Origin: Phymatolithon calcareum
Taxonomy: Eukaryota; Rhodophyta; Florideophyceae; Hapalidiales
Length of the DNA: 64,000 nucleotides
Assembly (NCBI GenBank): GCA_977006965.1
Contig: OZ345360.1
Span: 1,364,001 to 1,428,000, forward strand
Direction: 5' to 3'
This document shows, one piece after another, positions 51,874 through 62,934 of the stretch (position 1 is the first letter of the stretch; each line of letters opens with the position of its first letter). A program made the position numbers and the translations under genes. A model generated the notes under the pieces. That model made no database searches. It saw nothing but the letters and a program-made list of their open reading frames with translations, and was not told the origin of the DNA.

Positions 51874-53526
51874 CTAGTGTCTATGTGACGGGAATTTTCC
51901 CTCAATTGAGGGGCACTTTTCCCTCAATTGAGGGAATGAGAATCATTTATTTTTTGCCAACGAAAGCTACTCATTATTAGGCTCATCAAACGCATCAAGC
52001 TCATGGATGTGTTCAACATGCTTAGCAAAACAGTTTCTACCAGTTGAAGTGCCACATATGTTGATTGCGGCGCCAGCAAGTCCATAACATGATGAGAACA
52101 CGAGGGTTAATTCGTTGACTTGTCAGACTCTGCAGTTGTTTTGAACCGCTAAAGTAGTCATCATGCCACTTTTGGCTTACTTTCTATCTTCGGGGGAGTT
52201 AAGTGGGTTTCAACACTGCCCTTGGAGCAAAGAACATCGATGAATATTGCGCGAGGCAAAATGAATCCGGGGGGACATGGCGCCTTGCTGAACGAGCGCC
52301 TACCGATACTGTACGGACAACATAGTCCCTTGTTCACTTGGTTACACCGTGAATGTGACGCACAGGAGGTACTCGGAGAATCTGGCTGTGGTCATCCCAC
52401 TGTTTGAAAATGAAGGAGCGAGGATATACTTGTTCCCCATGGAAGACTTCCATATATCTCTTTGCGCCCAACTCATGAGGACGAGTATTCCGAATATCTT
52501 AGCCTCCATTGTTCCTATTCGTTTCAGCTTAGCGGATGCCAAAGCAAGAATTGTTCGCAGGTGCACTCGGCGAAACATAGTCATGAAGGAATCGTACGGT
52601 GTGTGGAACCCGATGCCACCATTCTCGGATATAACTTCTCCGTTTATAGTGCGAACTTTCCAGAACTGACCGGGAATCCTTCCCCCAACTGGAGATAGAA
52701 CTTGGCGCTCGAACCGTGGCACTTCATGAGCAAATATACTCTGCGCACAGTCTCGTGCAATGATATCAAGCTCCTCTTGCCATTATTTTCCCAAGAACCA
52801 TGCAGGTTGTAGGCGAGAGAGCCCGCAAGAGGGCGTTCAGAGCTCCTGTTGACTGTATGGTAGGTTTGTGTTGCCTTCTGTCGAGAGTGTGGTTCATACT
52901 GAACGGGGAACTCGGCGTTTGGCGAAGAAGATGTTCGACCGCGAGTACTGTAAGCCGGCGTTCGAGGTACAGAATTTTGCCTGCTGGGACTCGATACAAC
53001 CATTCGAGAGGAATGAGCGCCTTCTTCAGCCTTCCCTGCCTTGACATTAACAATCTTGATAGTCTTAATCTTAGTCTTCTCGATTGGTTTCTGAACAAGG
53101 ACCCATTTCGAGCGAAGTGACGTGTTCGAGCGACCCTGATTTCATCAACGTGCACCTCTTGAACAGTGCCGTTAACCTTTTTTGACTTGTAAAAAGCTCC
53201 GTATAGTCGGCAGCACTCTGCGAGACTTGTTAATGATGTTGCTTTGGTGTGTACGGCTGCACCGACCACTCGGCGCGGGTCTTTTTCTCGAGGCATGGCA
53301 GATGTGTTTTTTCTGAGTGACCAACAGATTTTCGTTCCTACCGGCGAACGACGCGGTTTTAAGGTAGTAAAAGGGGTACTCCCCACCAAGAACAAAAGGT
53401 CAGCTTTTCGAATCTGGCGCTAAAAAACTGTTCCGCATTCTTTTCACAAACGTTTTTGAGCTTTTAAATCCACCCTCAATTGAGGGAAATTCCCTCAATT
53501 GAGGGTGTTCGTCACATAGACACTAG
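51874..53526. mobile_element. 1.65 kb TIR element with paired CCCTCAATTGAGGG palindromes at both ends
   Basis: Perfect 17-bp inverted ends: CTAGTGTCTATGTGACG at 51874-51890 and its inverse at 53510-53526. CTAG at both edges may be part of the TIR or a 4-bp TSD. Just inside each end are two copies of the 14-bp palindrome CCCTCAATTGAGGG (51899-51912 begins one copy; 51920-51934; 53473-53486; 53492-53505). The interior holds minus-strand ORFs in different frames that could be a broken transposase. Confidence 0.8.
52342..53395 (-). pseudogene. Broken ORF of the 51.9-53.5 kb TIR element, transposase candidate
   Basis: On the minus strand three frames contribute: 53395-52766 (209 codons; R-R-V-V-G-A-A-V-H-T-K-A and K-V-N-G-T-V-Q-E-V-H-V-D-E blocks, then Arg-rich), 53003-52644, and a frame containing W-Q-E-E-L-D-I-I-A-R-D-C-A-Q-S-I-F-A-H-E-V-P-R to 52342. 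The blocks look like consecutive parts of one protein separated by frameshifts. I do not recognise a transposase superfamily and found no DDE spacing. It could also be a captured host gene. Confidence 0.35.
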
Positions 53527-56152
53527 CAACAGTAATAATCGTATTTAAATGTATTTATTGAGAAGGTACCATGTGTCCCAACTGGAGGACAGTCGGCACC
53601 TTTCTAAGCATATTCTACAAGCATTGAAATATTTCAGCTTCCTTAATCGGAATTACATAGAATCATGTCAATAGCTCTAGCCACGTCAATCTATTCTGTT
53701 GGGGTCCATGTAGGCTTCTTCAGGATTCGTTTGAGTGTTCCAAATTCCCATGATCCTTGACCGTCCATTTCTTAAATTAATTTCGGCGGGTTTCTCGGAA
53801 AATGGCCAACGAACCACCTTGCGCAAAGAATTCTGTATCTGCTTTCTTTCATCCTCACTGCTTGGTGCGCTACAGTAATAATCTCTGCCTACCACTGGAA
53901 TACGATTCGATTGCATCCGGACCAAACGTATCATAGTGGTTCCACCACTTGCAATACCACGAGGACCGGCAGAAATATTGGGCTCTTCTCTTTACCGCTC
54001 TCTTGTCTTGTTTTTTTCCTGTACAGTATTAGCAGGGGAATGTGCCCCTGGTATTATGCACTGAAATCCCCTCTGTATCGACGGCGGAAATCCATACGGG
54101 AAAACTGCGCCGGACTCTTCAGTGTACCATGAATCATTATTCATGACACATAGAACGGGCTTTAGTCTAAAGTGTGTGCTTTATTGTTCTGCTCAACCAA
54201 TCAAGCGACACTACTTCCAACAAACATCTTCCCGTCGAGAACTCTGGTAGCACTCTCTTCGATGACCAACGGCTCTGCCCGAGATGTGCGCTCGGCAACT
54301 ACCAAACCCCTCCCAGGTTGGACAAAATGGGCTACCATGCCTTCGTTTTGCCCGGGCATGGAGGAGAGTGTGTAGCTTCGAGAAAAATTGGCGACAGCAC
54401 TGTCTCTGTAGAACCGTTCATACCAGGGGCCGCCATGGGAATGGCCGGATATGCGTGGTCCAGCAATGACAGCTGAGATGTGTGGGGTTGAATGAAGAGG
54501 TTTACTTGGTCGTTGATCGATGTCGATAGTCCATCGTAGACAGTCGATGATAGACAGTCGATGAATGATACTTATTGGTCGATGATCGATGGCCTCACCT
54601 GCTAAGGTTGGTCGAAGAGCCTAAGTACTAAACAGAGACAACGTACTACATTGAAGATGACCTACCATGGGTAGGCAAGCGGACACTCGTATGGAGAGGT
54701 CAGAGAGCTTACTAAACTAACACGGCCCACAGTAAGCGACGGAGAATGTATAGACTACTGGCTGGTAAATCTTGCGGCGAAGAGGAACGAGAAAGAACAG
54801 TAAAACTAACGAGACGGAACTCGAATCCGGCATAAGTACAGTCCGCGCATGAGGAGCATCTCCACTGTAGGCACTTGATAGAAGCACCGGTATTGAAGAG
54901 GTGATCAGGACGTTATAGGAAATCGAGAGCGCTTCTGTGGCTTCACATGACAAGCAGGCCAGGAAATGTGCATCAATTGCAGACCAGTGACGGAGGAGTT
55001 CGGCAAAAAGAATCCCATAATCTACAGTCTCACCGCTCAGTTCTATTTTCCAACCTCATTGAATACCCTCTTCTGTACGATAGTACAGTGTTCGGCAAAG
55101 GACCAAACGAACAACGCCGACTGGACATCGTAATCGACAACCTGGAATTCTCCCAGTGCAGACATGGTTTTGACGTTACCATCGCAAGCCTACACGCGCC
55201 CCATGCAATCCGAATTTCAAGCCAGACATTGTCAATCTCTCCGTCATGTTTCTGGAGCAATTGCTCTGAAACTGAACGAACCATTTTGCTAACTCTCTCG
55301 GCGCAAGACACAACACGCACTGCATGATTTTCTCCTACATCTACGGCAAAGCCCACAATCGACTACGTGTACACCTTCGTGAACGAATACATCCAGGTAA
55401 TTACCTGCACTCAACGTGCACTGTCGGTGGATACACACGCACTACCCAAGCGGTGGTTGACTTAGATGTAGACGCGTACGACTGTTCTGCGCAGCGAGTA
55501 TCTGACACTGTCTTGGCACGCATACTCTGAACGATAGAACAGTAGTCATGCGAGGTGATCAGATCCTCTTAGCACAGCATACTTAACCACTAGTATTGAT
55601 TCACTCAAGTAAACTGAAGCACGCATGTCCAAGACATCACACATTCTGCCAGAGTTCAGAAGACACTCAACTGGTATTCTGAGCAGCGTGGAAGTGGTGG
55701 TATTTGTCCAAAACCGTTTCTACGACAGACACCCCGAACAGGACAGCCCCCAAAGCTGATAATTTCAAAATCGGGACATACTAGGTACCATGTGCATATG
55801 AAGATATGGCACTTTTCCCAATCTTCATAGACGCTCACGGGGCGCTCAGATCCCGTGCCAAAAAGGAAGTCACTCTTTTGCCAAAGTTCATAGCCACCCG
55901 AAAAAGAACTTCATCCGAACGTGAGCTGCACCAGCTAGTGGCTATCGTGGTATTGTAGACTTGCAGTCCACAGCCCTTATCATTAATCGCCGGCAACTGT
56001 ACCTACGCACCCTAGATTAAATTAGGCGAGCGGGTCCCCATAGTCATGGAATAAAGTTTCCCAGTCTCTATATAAATTTATCTCCCGAGAAATTTGGGAA
56101 CAAGATCTCCAAACTTCTCACCGTCAATCACAGCATAGATGAGCGTCATTTA
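53527..56152. other. No assignable gene; scattered repeat traces
   Basis: 53545-53590 inversely resembles 26460-26490 (GGGACACATGGTACCTTCTCAA). A minus ORF at 53686-53934 and plus ORFs at 54172-54476 and 54947-55530 have no recognised domains. 54510-54600 is rich in CGATGATCGATG words. The D-C-S-A-Q-R-V peptide near 55480 is shared with 48430. Confidence 0.35.
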
Positions 56153-56640
56153 AAGTTCCTTGCCTTGTATTATGCGAGTATATTCCTGGCATCCTCCGAC
56201 GATCTTGTTATATCTGAAACTGAAATACTGTACAGTAAAACACAGATCTGCACTGAAATCTTTTCCGGAAGGCCCTTCAGAAGTTTATGCTCATCTTTCA
56301 TTGGGCCAGAACAGCACTATACAGTACCACTCTTTCTCACAGTGTGACCCTATAGCCTTTGAGACAAGACAGCTACTCTTCCTCGCCGTGGGACCCATAC
56401 AGCCTTAGCTTCTATTATTAGTCTGAGACTGTAAGCCTCTTCGTCTTGACATGCTGCGCAACAGTATCGTGGCTCCAACAATGCATCTCGTTCAGTCACT
56501 TGCTGTCCCCTTACTGTTTGCATCCTTATATACTGTAGCTCGCCCCCGACGCTCACGCGAAGCCAAGGGCTAGAAATTGGACATAGTATCCGGGGAACGT
56601 CGACAGTCTGAACAAGAGCCGTCCCGCTCAAATGCCACGT
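56153..56640 (+). pseudogene. Truncated PWWP gene copy: upstream region and first ~20 codons, inverted
   Basis: It is inverse to about 58150-58600: the distal CATTTAAA..CCTTG, the TACAGTAT..AGATCTG region, AGGCTTACAGTCTCAGAC inverse, the promoter, and the first codons (V-S-G-E-R-R-Q-S-E-Q-E-P-S-R-S-N-A-like). The start codon reads ATA and the copy stops at about 56640, shortly before the 3' region of the intact minus-strand paralogue. The intact gene is thus flanked on both sides by inverse copies of its own 5' region. Confidence 0.7.
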
Positions 56641-56660
56641 CTCAGCTCATTGATCTATCT

Positions 56661-56702
56661 GCAATGAAACTTGGACGTATCTATGCGTCCAAGTTGCATT
56701 GC
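56661..56702. repeat. 17-bp hairpin at the junction of the inverted PWWP copies
   Basis: GCAATGAAACTTGGACG and GCGTCCAAGTTGCATTGC-type inverse pair at 16 of 17 positions around an 8-base loop. The homologous place near 46350 has only one arm (GATCAAGTTTCATTGC), so the second arm was created here. Confidence 0.75.
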
Positions 56703-56792
56703 GGATGCTCTGCAAATTTCTTGAATGTTCCAGCTTTGAATACAATCTAATAAAGTTCGATAAAGAAAAAGCACATCACGAAAGCTATATCT

Positions 56793-58190
56793 TTACTCTT
56801 CAAGTTGGCCTTCCAACTCCTGAATATCCACATGTACCACAGATGCCATTACCTCGTCTGGGAGCTCCTCGCTTTCTTTCAAAACTACGGTTTCTCGTCG
56901 AGATTCCATTTGTTCGATTTCATTCCTTAAAGAATCCCTCTTCTCTTCCAATTCTGAGCATTCATTTTGTAGTTCACTTAACCTCACCTGCTCATTTCTG
57001 ACTGCCGCTTGTATTTCGTCTTGTGACTTACGTAATGCAGCACCCTCGCGCTGGAAGCGTGCTCGCTCGTTGTCCATTTGTTGACGAGAAGAATTCAATG
57101 CGTTAAGAACAGCCTCTTGAATCTTCTGTACTTGTCCTTGCGAAGACTTCAATTGGCTAATGAATTCTTCCTGTTTCTTGTCATGTTCTTTACGAGAGCG
57201 ATTCAATTCCGCGATGAGACCTTGTCGATTCGTTTCGAAACGCTCTCGGACCTCGTCCAAACTTCGTTGTTCCCGCTCCAAAACCTTGACGTCCTTTTCA
57301 TAACGCTTTCTCTTCTCTTCTAGTCGCTTTTTGTCCTTCGCCAGCTGAAGTTTCTCGTCATCCAACTTCTTCCGATCCTTCAGAAACTGGTCCCTGTCCT
57401 TGTTCAATTTGTTTTTACGCTGTACTGTATAGTTCACAAAGTCACTTCGTTCATTCTTCAATCTCTTTCTCTCCACTTCTAATTCCTGTTTCGAATTAGA
57501 TTGATGCTCTTCAAATGCCTTCCGATCAGCACTCAAGTTCAGCAACAACTCCTTCAATTCAGTCCTTGCGTTCTGGCCTTCCTCGTCAAACGCCTTCCGC
57601 CGCTCGTGATCCACGTCATGCTTTGACTCTATCTCCTGAAGATTGTCGACCGTATTCGCGAGCGCCGAAATCTCGACATCGAATGAATCTTGCGCCTTTG
57701 AGATTAGCTCCTGCACTCTTTCGTTCGCTATGTGCATCTTCTCCGCCGTCGCATGCAAATTCTCGACATCTTCGTCAGCCCTCAGCCTTTTAGACCGCCT
57801 TTTCGGACGGAATACGACCATCGCATTCAGTTGACCTCGGATGTACGAGTTCGCTTCTTGGCAGGCCAGGAGAAGTTGTTCTTTGAGTTGCGCCGACATT
57901 CTTGATTGTCGAGCAAGACGTACGGAGCTTGTGTACTCGACTAAGTCGCGGACGCTAACAACGGACACCTTCCTGTTGTCGTTGAAGTGCTCCACCATGC
58001 GGTTATTGTCGGTCTCTTGCGGAAGAGCATCACCAGAGGGCACTTCAATAGTGCTTTCAATGTCTTTGCGATGAACAACTACTCCAGGCCACCAGAAGTT
58101 TTCGAAACGCATCCACACTGGCGTACCGACCTTGAAAGCATTTGAGCGAGACGGCTCTTGTTCAGACTGTCGACGTTCCCCGGATACCAT
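56793..58190 (-). CDS. PWWP-domain coiled-coil protein, paralogue 2
   Basis: 465 codons from ATG at 58188-58190. Same plan as 46453-47769: PWWP-type module at residues ~18-90 (V-G-T-P-V-W-M-R-F-E-N-F-W-W-P-G-V-V-V; F-N-D-N-R-K-V-S-V-V-S-V-R-D-L-V-E-Y), a basic segment R-P-K-R-R-S-K-R-L-R that could be a nuclear localisation signal and is reduced in paralogue 1, then ~280 residues of coiled coil nearly identical to paralogue 1. The extra residues near 160-185 (S-K-A-Q-D-S-F-D-V-E-I-S-A-L-A-N) are missing in paralogue 1. C-terminal halves are more alike than N-terminal halves, which suggests recent gene conversion or constraint. Probably a nuclear chromatin-associated protein. Confidence 0.75.
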   Translation of the reverse strand: MVSGERRQSEQEPSRSNAFKVGTPVWMRFENFWWPGVVVHRKDIESTIEVPSGDALPQETDNNRMVEHFNDNRKVSVVSVRDLVEYTSSVRLARQSRMSAQLKEQLLLACQEANSYIRGQLNAMVVFRPKRRSKRLRADEDVENLHATAEKMHIANERVQELISKAQDSFDVEISALANTVDNLQEIESKHDVDHERRKAFDEEGQNARTELKELLLNLSADRKAFEEHQSNSKQELEVERKRLKNERSDFVNYTVQRKNKLNKDRDQFLKDRKKLDDEKLQLAKDKKRLEEKRKRYEKDVKVLEREQRSLDEVRERFETNRQGLIAELNRSRKEHDKKQEEFISQLKSSQGQVQKIQEAVLNALNSSRQQMDNERARFQREGAALRKSQDEIQAAVRNEQVRLSELQNECSELEEKRDSLRNEIEQMESRRETVVLKESEELPDEVMASVVHVDIQELEGQLEE

Positions 58191-58600
58191 CTTCAGTTTC
58201 TAGCTCTTGGCTTCGGGTGAGCGTCGGGAACGAGCTACAGTATATATTAGGATTCAAACAGTGAGGGGACAGCAAGTGTCTGAACGATATGCATTGTTGG
58301 AACCACGAAACTGTTGCGCAGCATGTCAAAACGAAAAGGCTTACAGTCTCAGACTATTAATAGAAGCTAAGGCTGTACGGGTCCCACGGTGAGGAAGCGT
58401 CCATGAGTGGTGAATGCTGTTCTGGCCCAATGGAACATGAGCATTAAATTCTGATGGGCTTCCCGGAAACATTTTCATGAAGCACAGATCTTCATCGCAG
58501 TGCAGATCTGTGTTTTTCTTCAGTTTCAGACATAACAAGATCGTCGGACGATGCCATAAATATGCTCCAATAAAACAAGGAAAGGTATTTTAAATGATAG
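58191..58600 (-). promoter_or_regulatory. Upstream region of PWWP paralogue 2, right arm of an inverted repeat
   Basis: It contains the shared GGCTTCGGGTGAGCGTCGGGAA block, a TATATATTA box near 58240 and the distal segment (AGATCTG, ATTTAAAATACC inverse) that is repeated inversely at 56153-56570. Confidence 0.55.
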
Positions 58601-59116
58601 TTGGAGGGCACACCGCTAAATCAACGCATCGGACGGGATAGGCATTTCGACGTTCAAAGCCACTTTCGAGAGATGAGCAAGCTGAAGGTTGCGAGGCCCT
58701 GTTTCCAATTTTTCAGGAGAACTTTATGTATACAGTACAGTAGTTCTCAATGGAAAAAGTTCAGTTGGAAGTTTTGTCCCTTGATTGGCTGCGCAGAACA
58801 ATAAAGCACACACGTTAGACTTTTATGTGTCATGATACACTGAAGAGTCCGACGCAGCTCTCTCCTCCGGGTTTTTCCGTCGTCGACACGGAGGGAGTAC
58901 AGAGCATCATACAAGAAAAAGGAAGACAAGAGAGCGGTAAAAAATTAAGTCCAAAATTGCTGTCCGTTCACGGGCACTCGCGAACTGTGGAACCACTTCG
59001 TTTGGTCTGGGTGGAATCGAATCATATTTCGAAAGGCAGGAAGAGAAAGAGTGCTTTCCTGATTACTGCAGCTATCCAAATATATTTAGCGATAAAGCAC
59101 TGCTTTGTGAGCCTCT
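58601..59116. other. No assignable gene
   Basis: Short ORFs only (for example 58825-59118 plus). CTTGATTGGCTGCGCAGAACAATAAAGC near 58780 resembles 48903 and the inverse of 54185. The last 18 bases are the left TSD of the next element. Confidence 0.35.
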
Positions 59117-59302
59117 AAGCTTTCCCTCCAACCTTTTAGGAGGAGGGTTTTTGCAGCTAGGGCAGCGACTCTGAACCGAAATCGGCTTGCGCGCATTCGA
59201 CCATAGTAAAGAGCTTACAAGAGAAGTAGCAACTGAAACACATCTCCCTTACAGTCTCATGAGTGTTGCTGAGTGCGTTTAATAAATTCCAAATTTAAAA
59301 AA
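59117..59302 (+). mobile_element. Family E-type 3' retroposon, 186 bp
   Basis: Perfect 18-bp TSD ACTGCTTTGTGAGCCTCT at 59099-59116 and 59303-59320. It contains GGAGGAGGGTTTTTGCAGC, CACATCTCCCTTACAGTC and the AATAAATTCCAAATTT end plus A's. Its start (CCCTCCAACCTTTTAGG) matches the inner part of the longer element at 28386-28842. Confidence 0.9.
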
Positions 59303-59320
59303 ACTGCTTTGTGAGCCTCT

Positions 59321-60756
59321 TTGGGGACTCCTTTTCCAAACTATCGTCGTTTATTGTAAAGTTGGCTATCTACTCAACTGGAGGTTAAATGGCACCTTGA
59401 TTCCTAATCTTGTTACTTTGTTCTCAGTCCTACACTTTATTCTGAAAGGTTGAGGATGATATGAATCGCCTTTCTTCTTCTCTTCAGCCAAAACCTCTTG
59501 GCACTACGACAGTTGCCCCAAGCATCAGCAGATGCGTTGGTAACTTTTAAATTAAAATCTACCTTTCTTCTTCTTCTTCTCTTGTAGATATTGGCTTGAG
59601 GAGCACTTGCATCATCGTTGACGTACATCATTTTCCCAGTCGGTGAAGTTCGTCTTCCAGAAGTGAGGGATTCCTCGGAAATCTTCTCATGAACCATTGA
59701 ATGCGTCAGACAAACGCCAGAATCGATCTTTGTTGACTTACCTGGACTAGCCGTGAAAGCCGAAGTCAAACTCGCTAACCGTAGGATAGAATGGAAGAAA
59801 CTTAGGCCCTCGAATTGGTGCTAGCCCCACTAGGGGAAAAAGCAAAATGAATGAAAGAACCATTGAGCGCATAGGTTACTATGAGAGTTACGTTTCTGGG
59901 CTTTCTTCTCAACACCCTCTTATATGAGTCCGTGCGGCTCGCCAGAAGTGTTTCCCCAAGCCTCTGGAGTTGCGTTGGTAACACTATAATAAAAATTTCA
60001 TCTTCATTTCAACATCCTCTTCTTCTAGTTTATATTTCGCTCATTCGTCTCCGAATTTGTCTTCCAGCATTGCTGAGATTTGCTGTTGAGGCTCTATATT
60101 AGTTTCCACTTGAGTTGTTGATAGTGGATACGTTTTTCGGACTGTGGTTCACATGTCTGTGAGCTCAGTTTTTGTTTTTACCCGTATGAAATATGTGCAA
60201 TAAGTAGAGTAGACGAGAGAGTAACATCTACCTGCTGGTCACTCTCTGCTCATCCGCAAGGCCGGTCATATTTCATGCAAGTCAGTGAAGCACACTTCCT
60301 AGCTCTTGGTATTTGTTGCAAGCACTGATTCTAATGGCTATCTCCAAGAAACAAACAGACAGAGTCTGTGCTTTCATGGTATACTGTACCGACACCAACC
60401 TACAGCAAATCGGAAACATACCACGCTTGTGGTGCTCAGCCGTTGTTGTATAAGTATCAAACTTCTGGAAAGACTACTCGCATTCTCTTGTATCAACGCC
60501 GACGCCCAACATCTGCGCACAGACCGCGAACTGAAACTACCGGTGGATTTGCATGGCATTGTGTCCCAGCACTGCAATCTCAGCAAGGAAACAATTCTAG
60601 CTCCCGCACATTGATGCACACTATATAGGACAGATGTATGTTTCCCACCCGGGTCATCCCTTTTGCAGGACGGCGGCTGAAGATTGGCTGCGTAGAGATA
60701 TTGATGTTAAGCTAACCGAAGGTCTGCAGTTTGTCCAGCTTTGAGCTGTTGTGACG
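59321..60756. other. Mostly unassigned; two family D-type tails
   Basis: 59500-59582 (GCATCAGCAGATGCGTTGGTAACTTTTAAATTAAAATCTACC then TTC repeats) and 59950-60032 (GTTGCGTTGGTAACACTATAATAAAAATTTC then TTC-rich) are family D or SINE 3' ends on the plus strand. ORFs at 59437-59769 and 60306-60628 are not recognised. Confidence 0.5.
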
Positions 60757-60866
60757 TCAAGTACCACTCCCATCTGTTAAAGTCTACTGTAGTCGTAACG
60801 GTGTGGAGTTGTTCCAGGACAACTTCAAAAACACAAAACAAAGAAGAAGAAGAAGAAGAAGAAGAA
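60757..60866 (+). repeat. Type H retroposon-like tail with (GAA)n end
   Basis: AAGTACCACTCCCATCTG..GGAGTTGTTCCAGGACAACTTC..AAAACACAAAACAAAG followed by seven GAA triplets; homologous to 7735-7830. Confidence 0.55.
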
Positions 60867-61191
60867 GTCAGATGGATACTTCATTTCATATGAGCTGGGG
60901 GAAGTTGGAATTGTGAAGTATACCAATACACCCGAAGCGAAACTTATTCCGACAGTCAAATTGTTCGACGACATCGTTCGCATATCGAAAGAGACTTGTC
61001 GCACGATGTCGCTTTCAATTCATTAAATGAGAGCTTGTTTTTCCGTCAGTGTAGGTTCATATTCCTGGTGCTCGCAATGTACTTGGCTCCGGGCGATAAG
61101 AGAGATGGAGCGTGCACTCGATGGCGGTCATGCGATCGAGAACAGCCGATGATACGAGGTGTCGTTTATTCAATCTGTTCTGCGGTCAAGC
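60867..61191. other. No gene seen
   Basis: A plus ORF at 60996-61268 has no recognised feature and overlaps the next retroposon's TSD. Confidence 0.35.
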
Positions 61192-61203
61192 ATTATTGTA
61201 TAC

Positions 61204-61363
61204 GTCTCTGGAGGAGGGTTTTTGCAGCTAGGGCTACGACGATATCAACGAGCTTTTGCGGGCTTTAACGGAGCTACCAAGGTAGTAGCATCTGAAACGC
61301 ATCTCCCTTACAGTCTTATGAGTGTTTCTGAGGGCGTTTAATAAATTCAAAATTCAAAAAAAA
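61204..61363 (+). mobile_element. Family E-type 3' retroposon, 160 bp
   Basis: Perfect 12-bp TSD ATTATTGTATAC at 61192-61203 and 61364-61375. It has GGAGGAGGGTTTTTGCAGC, ACGCATCTCCCTTACAGTC and the AATAAATTCAAAATTC end plus A's. Confidence 0.9.
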
Positions 61364-61469
61364 ATTATTGTATACAATATACTCTCTGCAATTGCGCCGC
61401 CGAGCGGGAGATATCCGAAATCATTCCTGCTTCATTGAATGGGTGGATGGCCTTCTGCATGACATGTAA

Positions 61470-61900
61470 AGATTTAGTTAAAAGCTCCCAACTCCTTACC
61501 TAGGAGTAACAGGGTTTGCTATTGGAACGGTTTTTTAATGTAGCATTGTGTGGTCACGCATGACCTCCTTGATTCATACTTCTCTACTAACTAGTGCGCG
61601 TGTGAGTCGCTTGCACCCATCTTCTACATCAGGCCCATCTGTAATGATGATAAAATGCGTTGGGCGCTACGAGCTCAATTACCGCTGTGATACCAAAGTA
61701 CTCATCCAGTATTCTCCACAATGTCGCTCTATTAAATATCAGCCTCAGGCATCTCAGTCGTTTCATCCTGTCCCTTAAGCAGAGGATCCCTGGTATTCAG
61801 CTTTTTGTAAGGTCAAATTCCTTGAGACACTCAGCGTCCTTCTTTGCTTTCACAAGGTCCTCCTCTCTACCAGAATATTCTTCTGTGCCTTCTGTATGAC
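61470..61900 (-). pseudogene. Old family A ORF2 C-terminal relic
   Basis: The minus strand shows E-E-Y-S-G-R-E-E-D-L-V-K-A-K-K-D-A-E-C-L, matching family A's E-Y-S-G-R-D-E-D-I-K-E-A, followed by broken R-L-R-C-L..N-R-A-like sequence. The 3' end retains AAAGCTCCCAACTCC inverse. Frames are broken. Confidence 0.7.
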
Positions 61901-62785
61901 AGGAAATTGATATTGTGTGCTCGAGAACAAGCGAATTTATGATCGATGAAAGCGAGACCGCTCCTGGATCTGGTAAAGGTAGTTTTAGTAATTGTCCGTT
62001 TAGACAACAGCTGCATGCTCGAAAACTGGTACGCAAAATCAGTGCATTTGAGAAGCTACCTTTTCCCCCCTTTGGAGGCACGGTCATCGATAGTGAATTA
62101 GAACACATTTTCCCTCTTGTGAAACTACCGAAGCCATGAACATAATAGACTACTTGACCAGTATGGACATCTGCATGCAGACGTCGTGAATCCAGGGGCC
62201 ACCATGGTGCTGTCCACGTAAGCGTATTTCACGTTCGGTGAGTTGTTGATCTACTTCATCGTTGGTGGATGTATCGATACCGCTGCTACTTGGGGTCAGC
62301 TCCATTGTCGCATGTACAATACAATGAGCTAAGAACTGAACTACAGAAACCTACCGTGAAGTGGTAAGCATCCACCACAAGGATGATTCCACATGGCTTA
62401 CCATTCATCTTTTCCCCAATGCAAAGTTCGAATTTTTCTCACACAAGTAGATCTTGTAGCGGCAGACAAAGGAATAAGCAGCAGGGGAAAACACAGTTGG
62501 AGCATTATCTTAGAGTTCGCACGCGAAGAAAAGCCGTAATACTTACGTGAGGAATAATGTCAGCAGAGTATCATCCAGCTATTCGTTACAGAGCCGACTA
62601 GCCTGAACAAGGGAATCTTCGATCAAGGTTTCGCAGAGTTTGCTCGGCATGCAAATTGTACAAGGTCCGGACTCTGTGGATTGATATCAACGGCTGTTCG
62701 AATACTACCACGGCAGAAACCACTGTGACCTCTTCGTATAAACAGAAACTGTGCCGTTCTTCGACGAAAGCTTCCCTTTTGATCC
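61901..62785. other. No gene seen
   Basis: Short ORFs only. CCAGGGGCCACCATGG near 62191 resembles CCAGGGGCCGCCATGG near 54424, possibly from a common unknown ancestor. Confidence 0.35.
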
Positions 62786-62798
62786 TATGGACATAGGG

Positions 62799-62921
62799 AT
62801 GGATGGATGGATTTCTGTTTTATTGAAGCTCCCTTAGTCAATTATCATTGCACCTGAGAGACTTTTCGTTGCGCTACAATCCTTCGCTTACGTTTTCATT
62901 TTGATTTCGGACATTTTCTTT
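62799..62921 (-). mobile_element. Family I 3' tail insertion, 123 bp
   Basis: Perfect 13-bp TSD TATGGACATAGGG at 62786-62798 and 62922-62934. The minus-strand 3' end is AATAAAACAGAAATCCATCCATCCAT, which fixes (CCAT)n as the family I tail. Confidence 0.9.
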
Positions 62922-62934
62922 TATGGACATAGGG

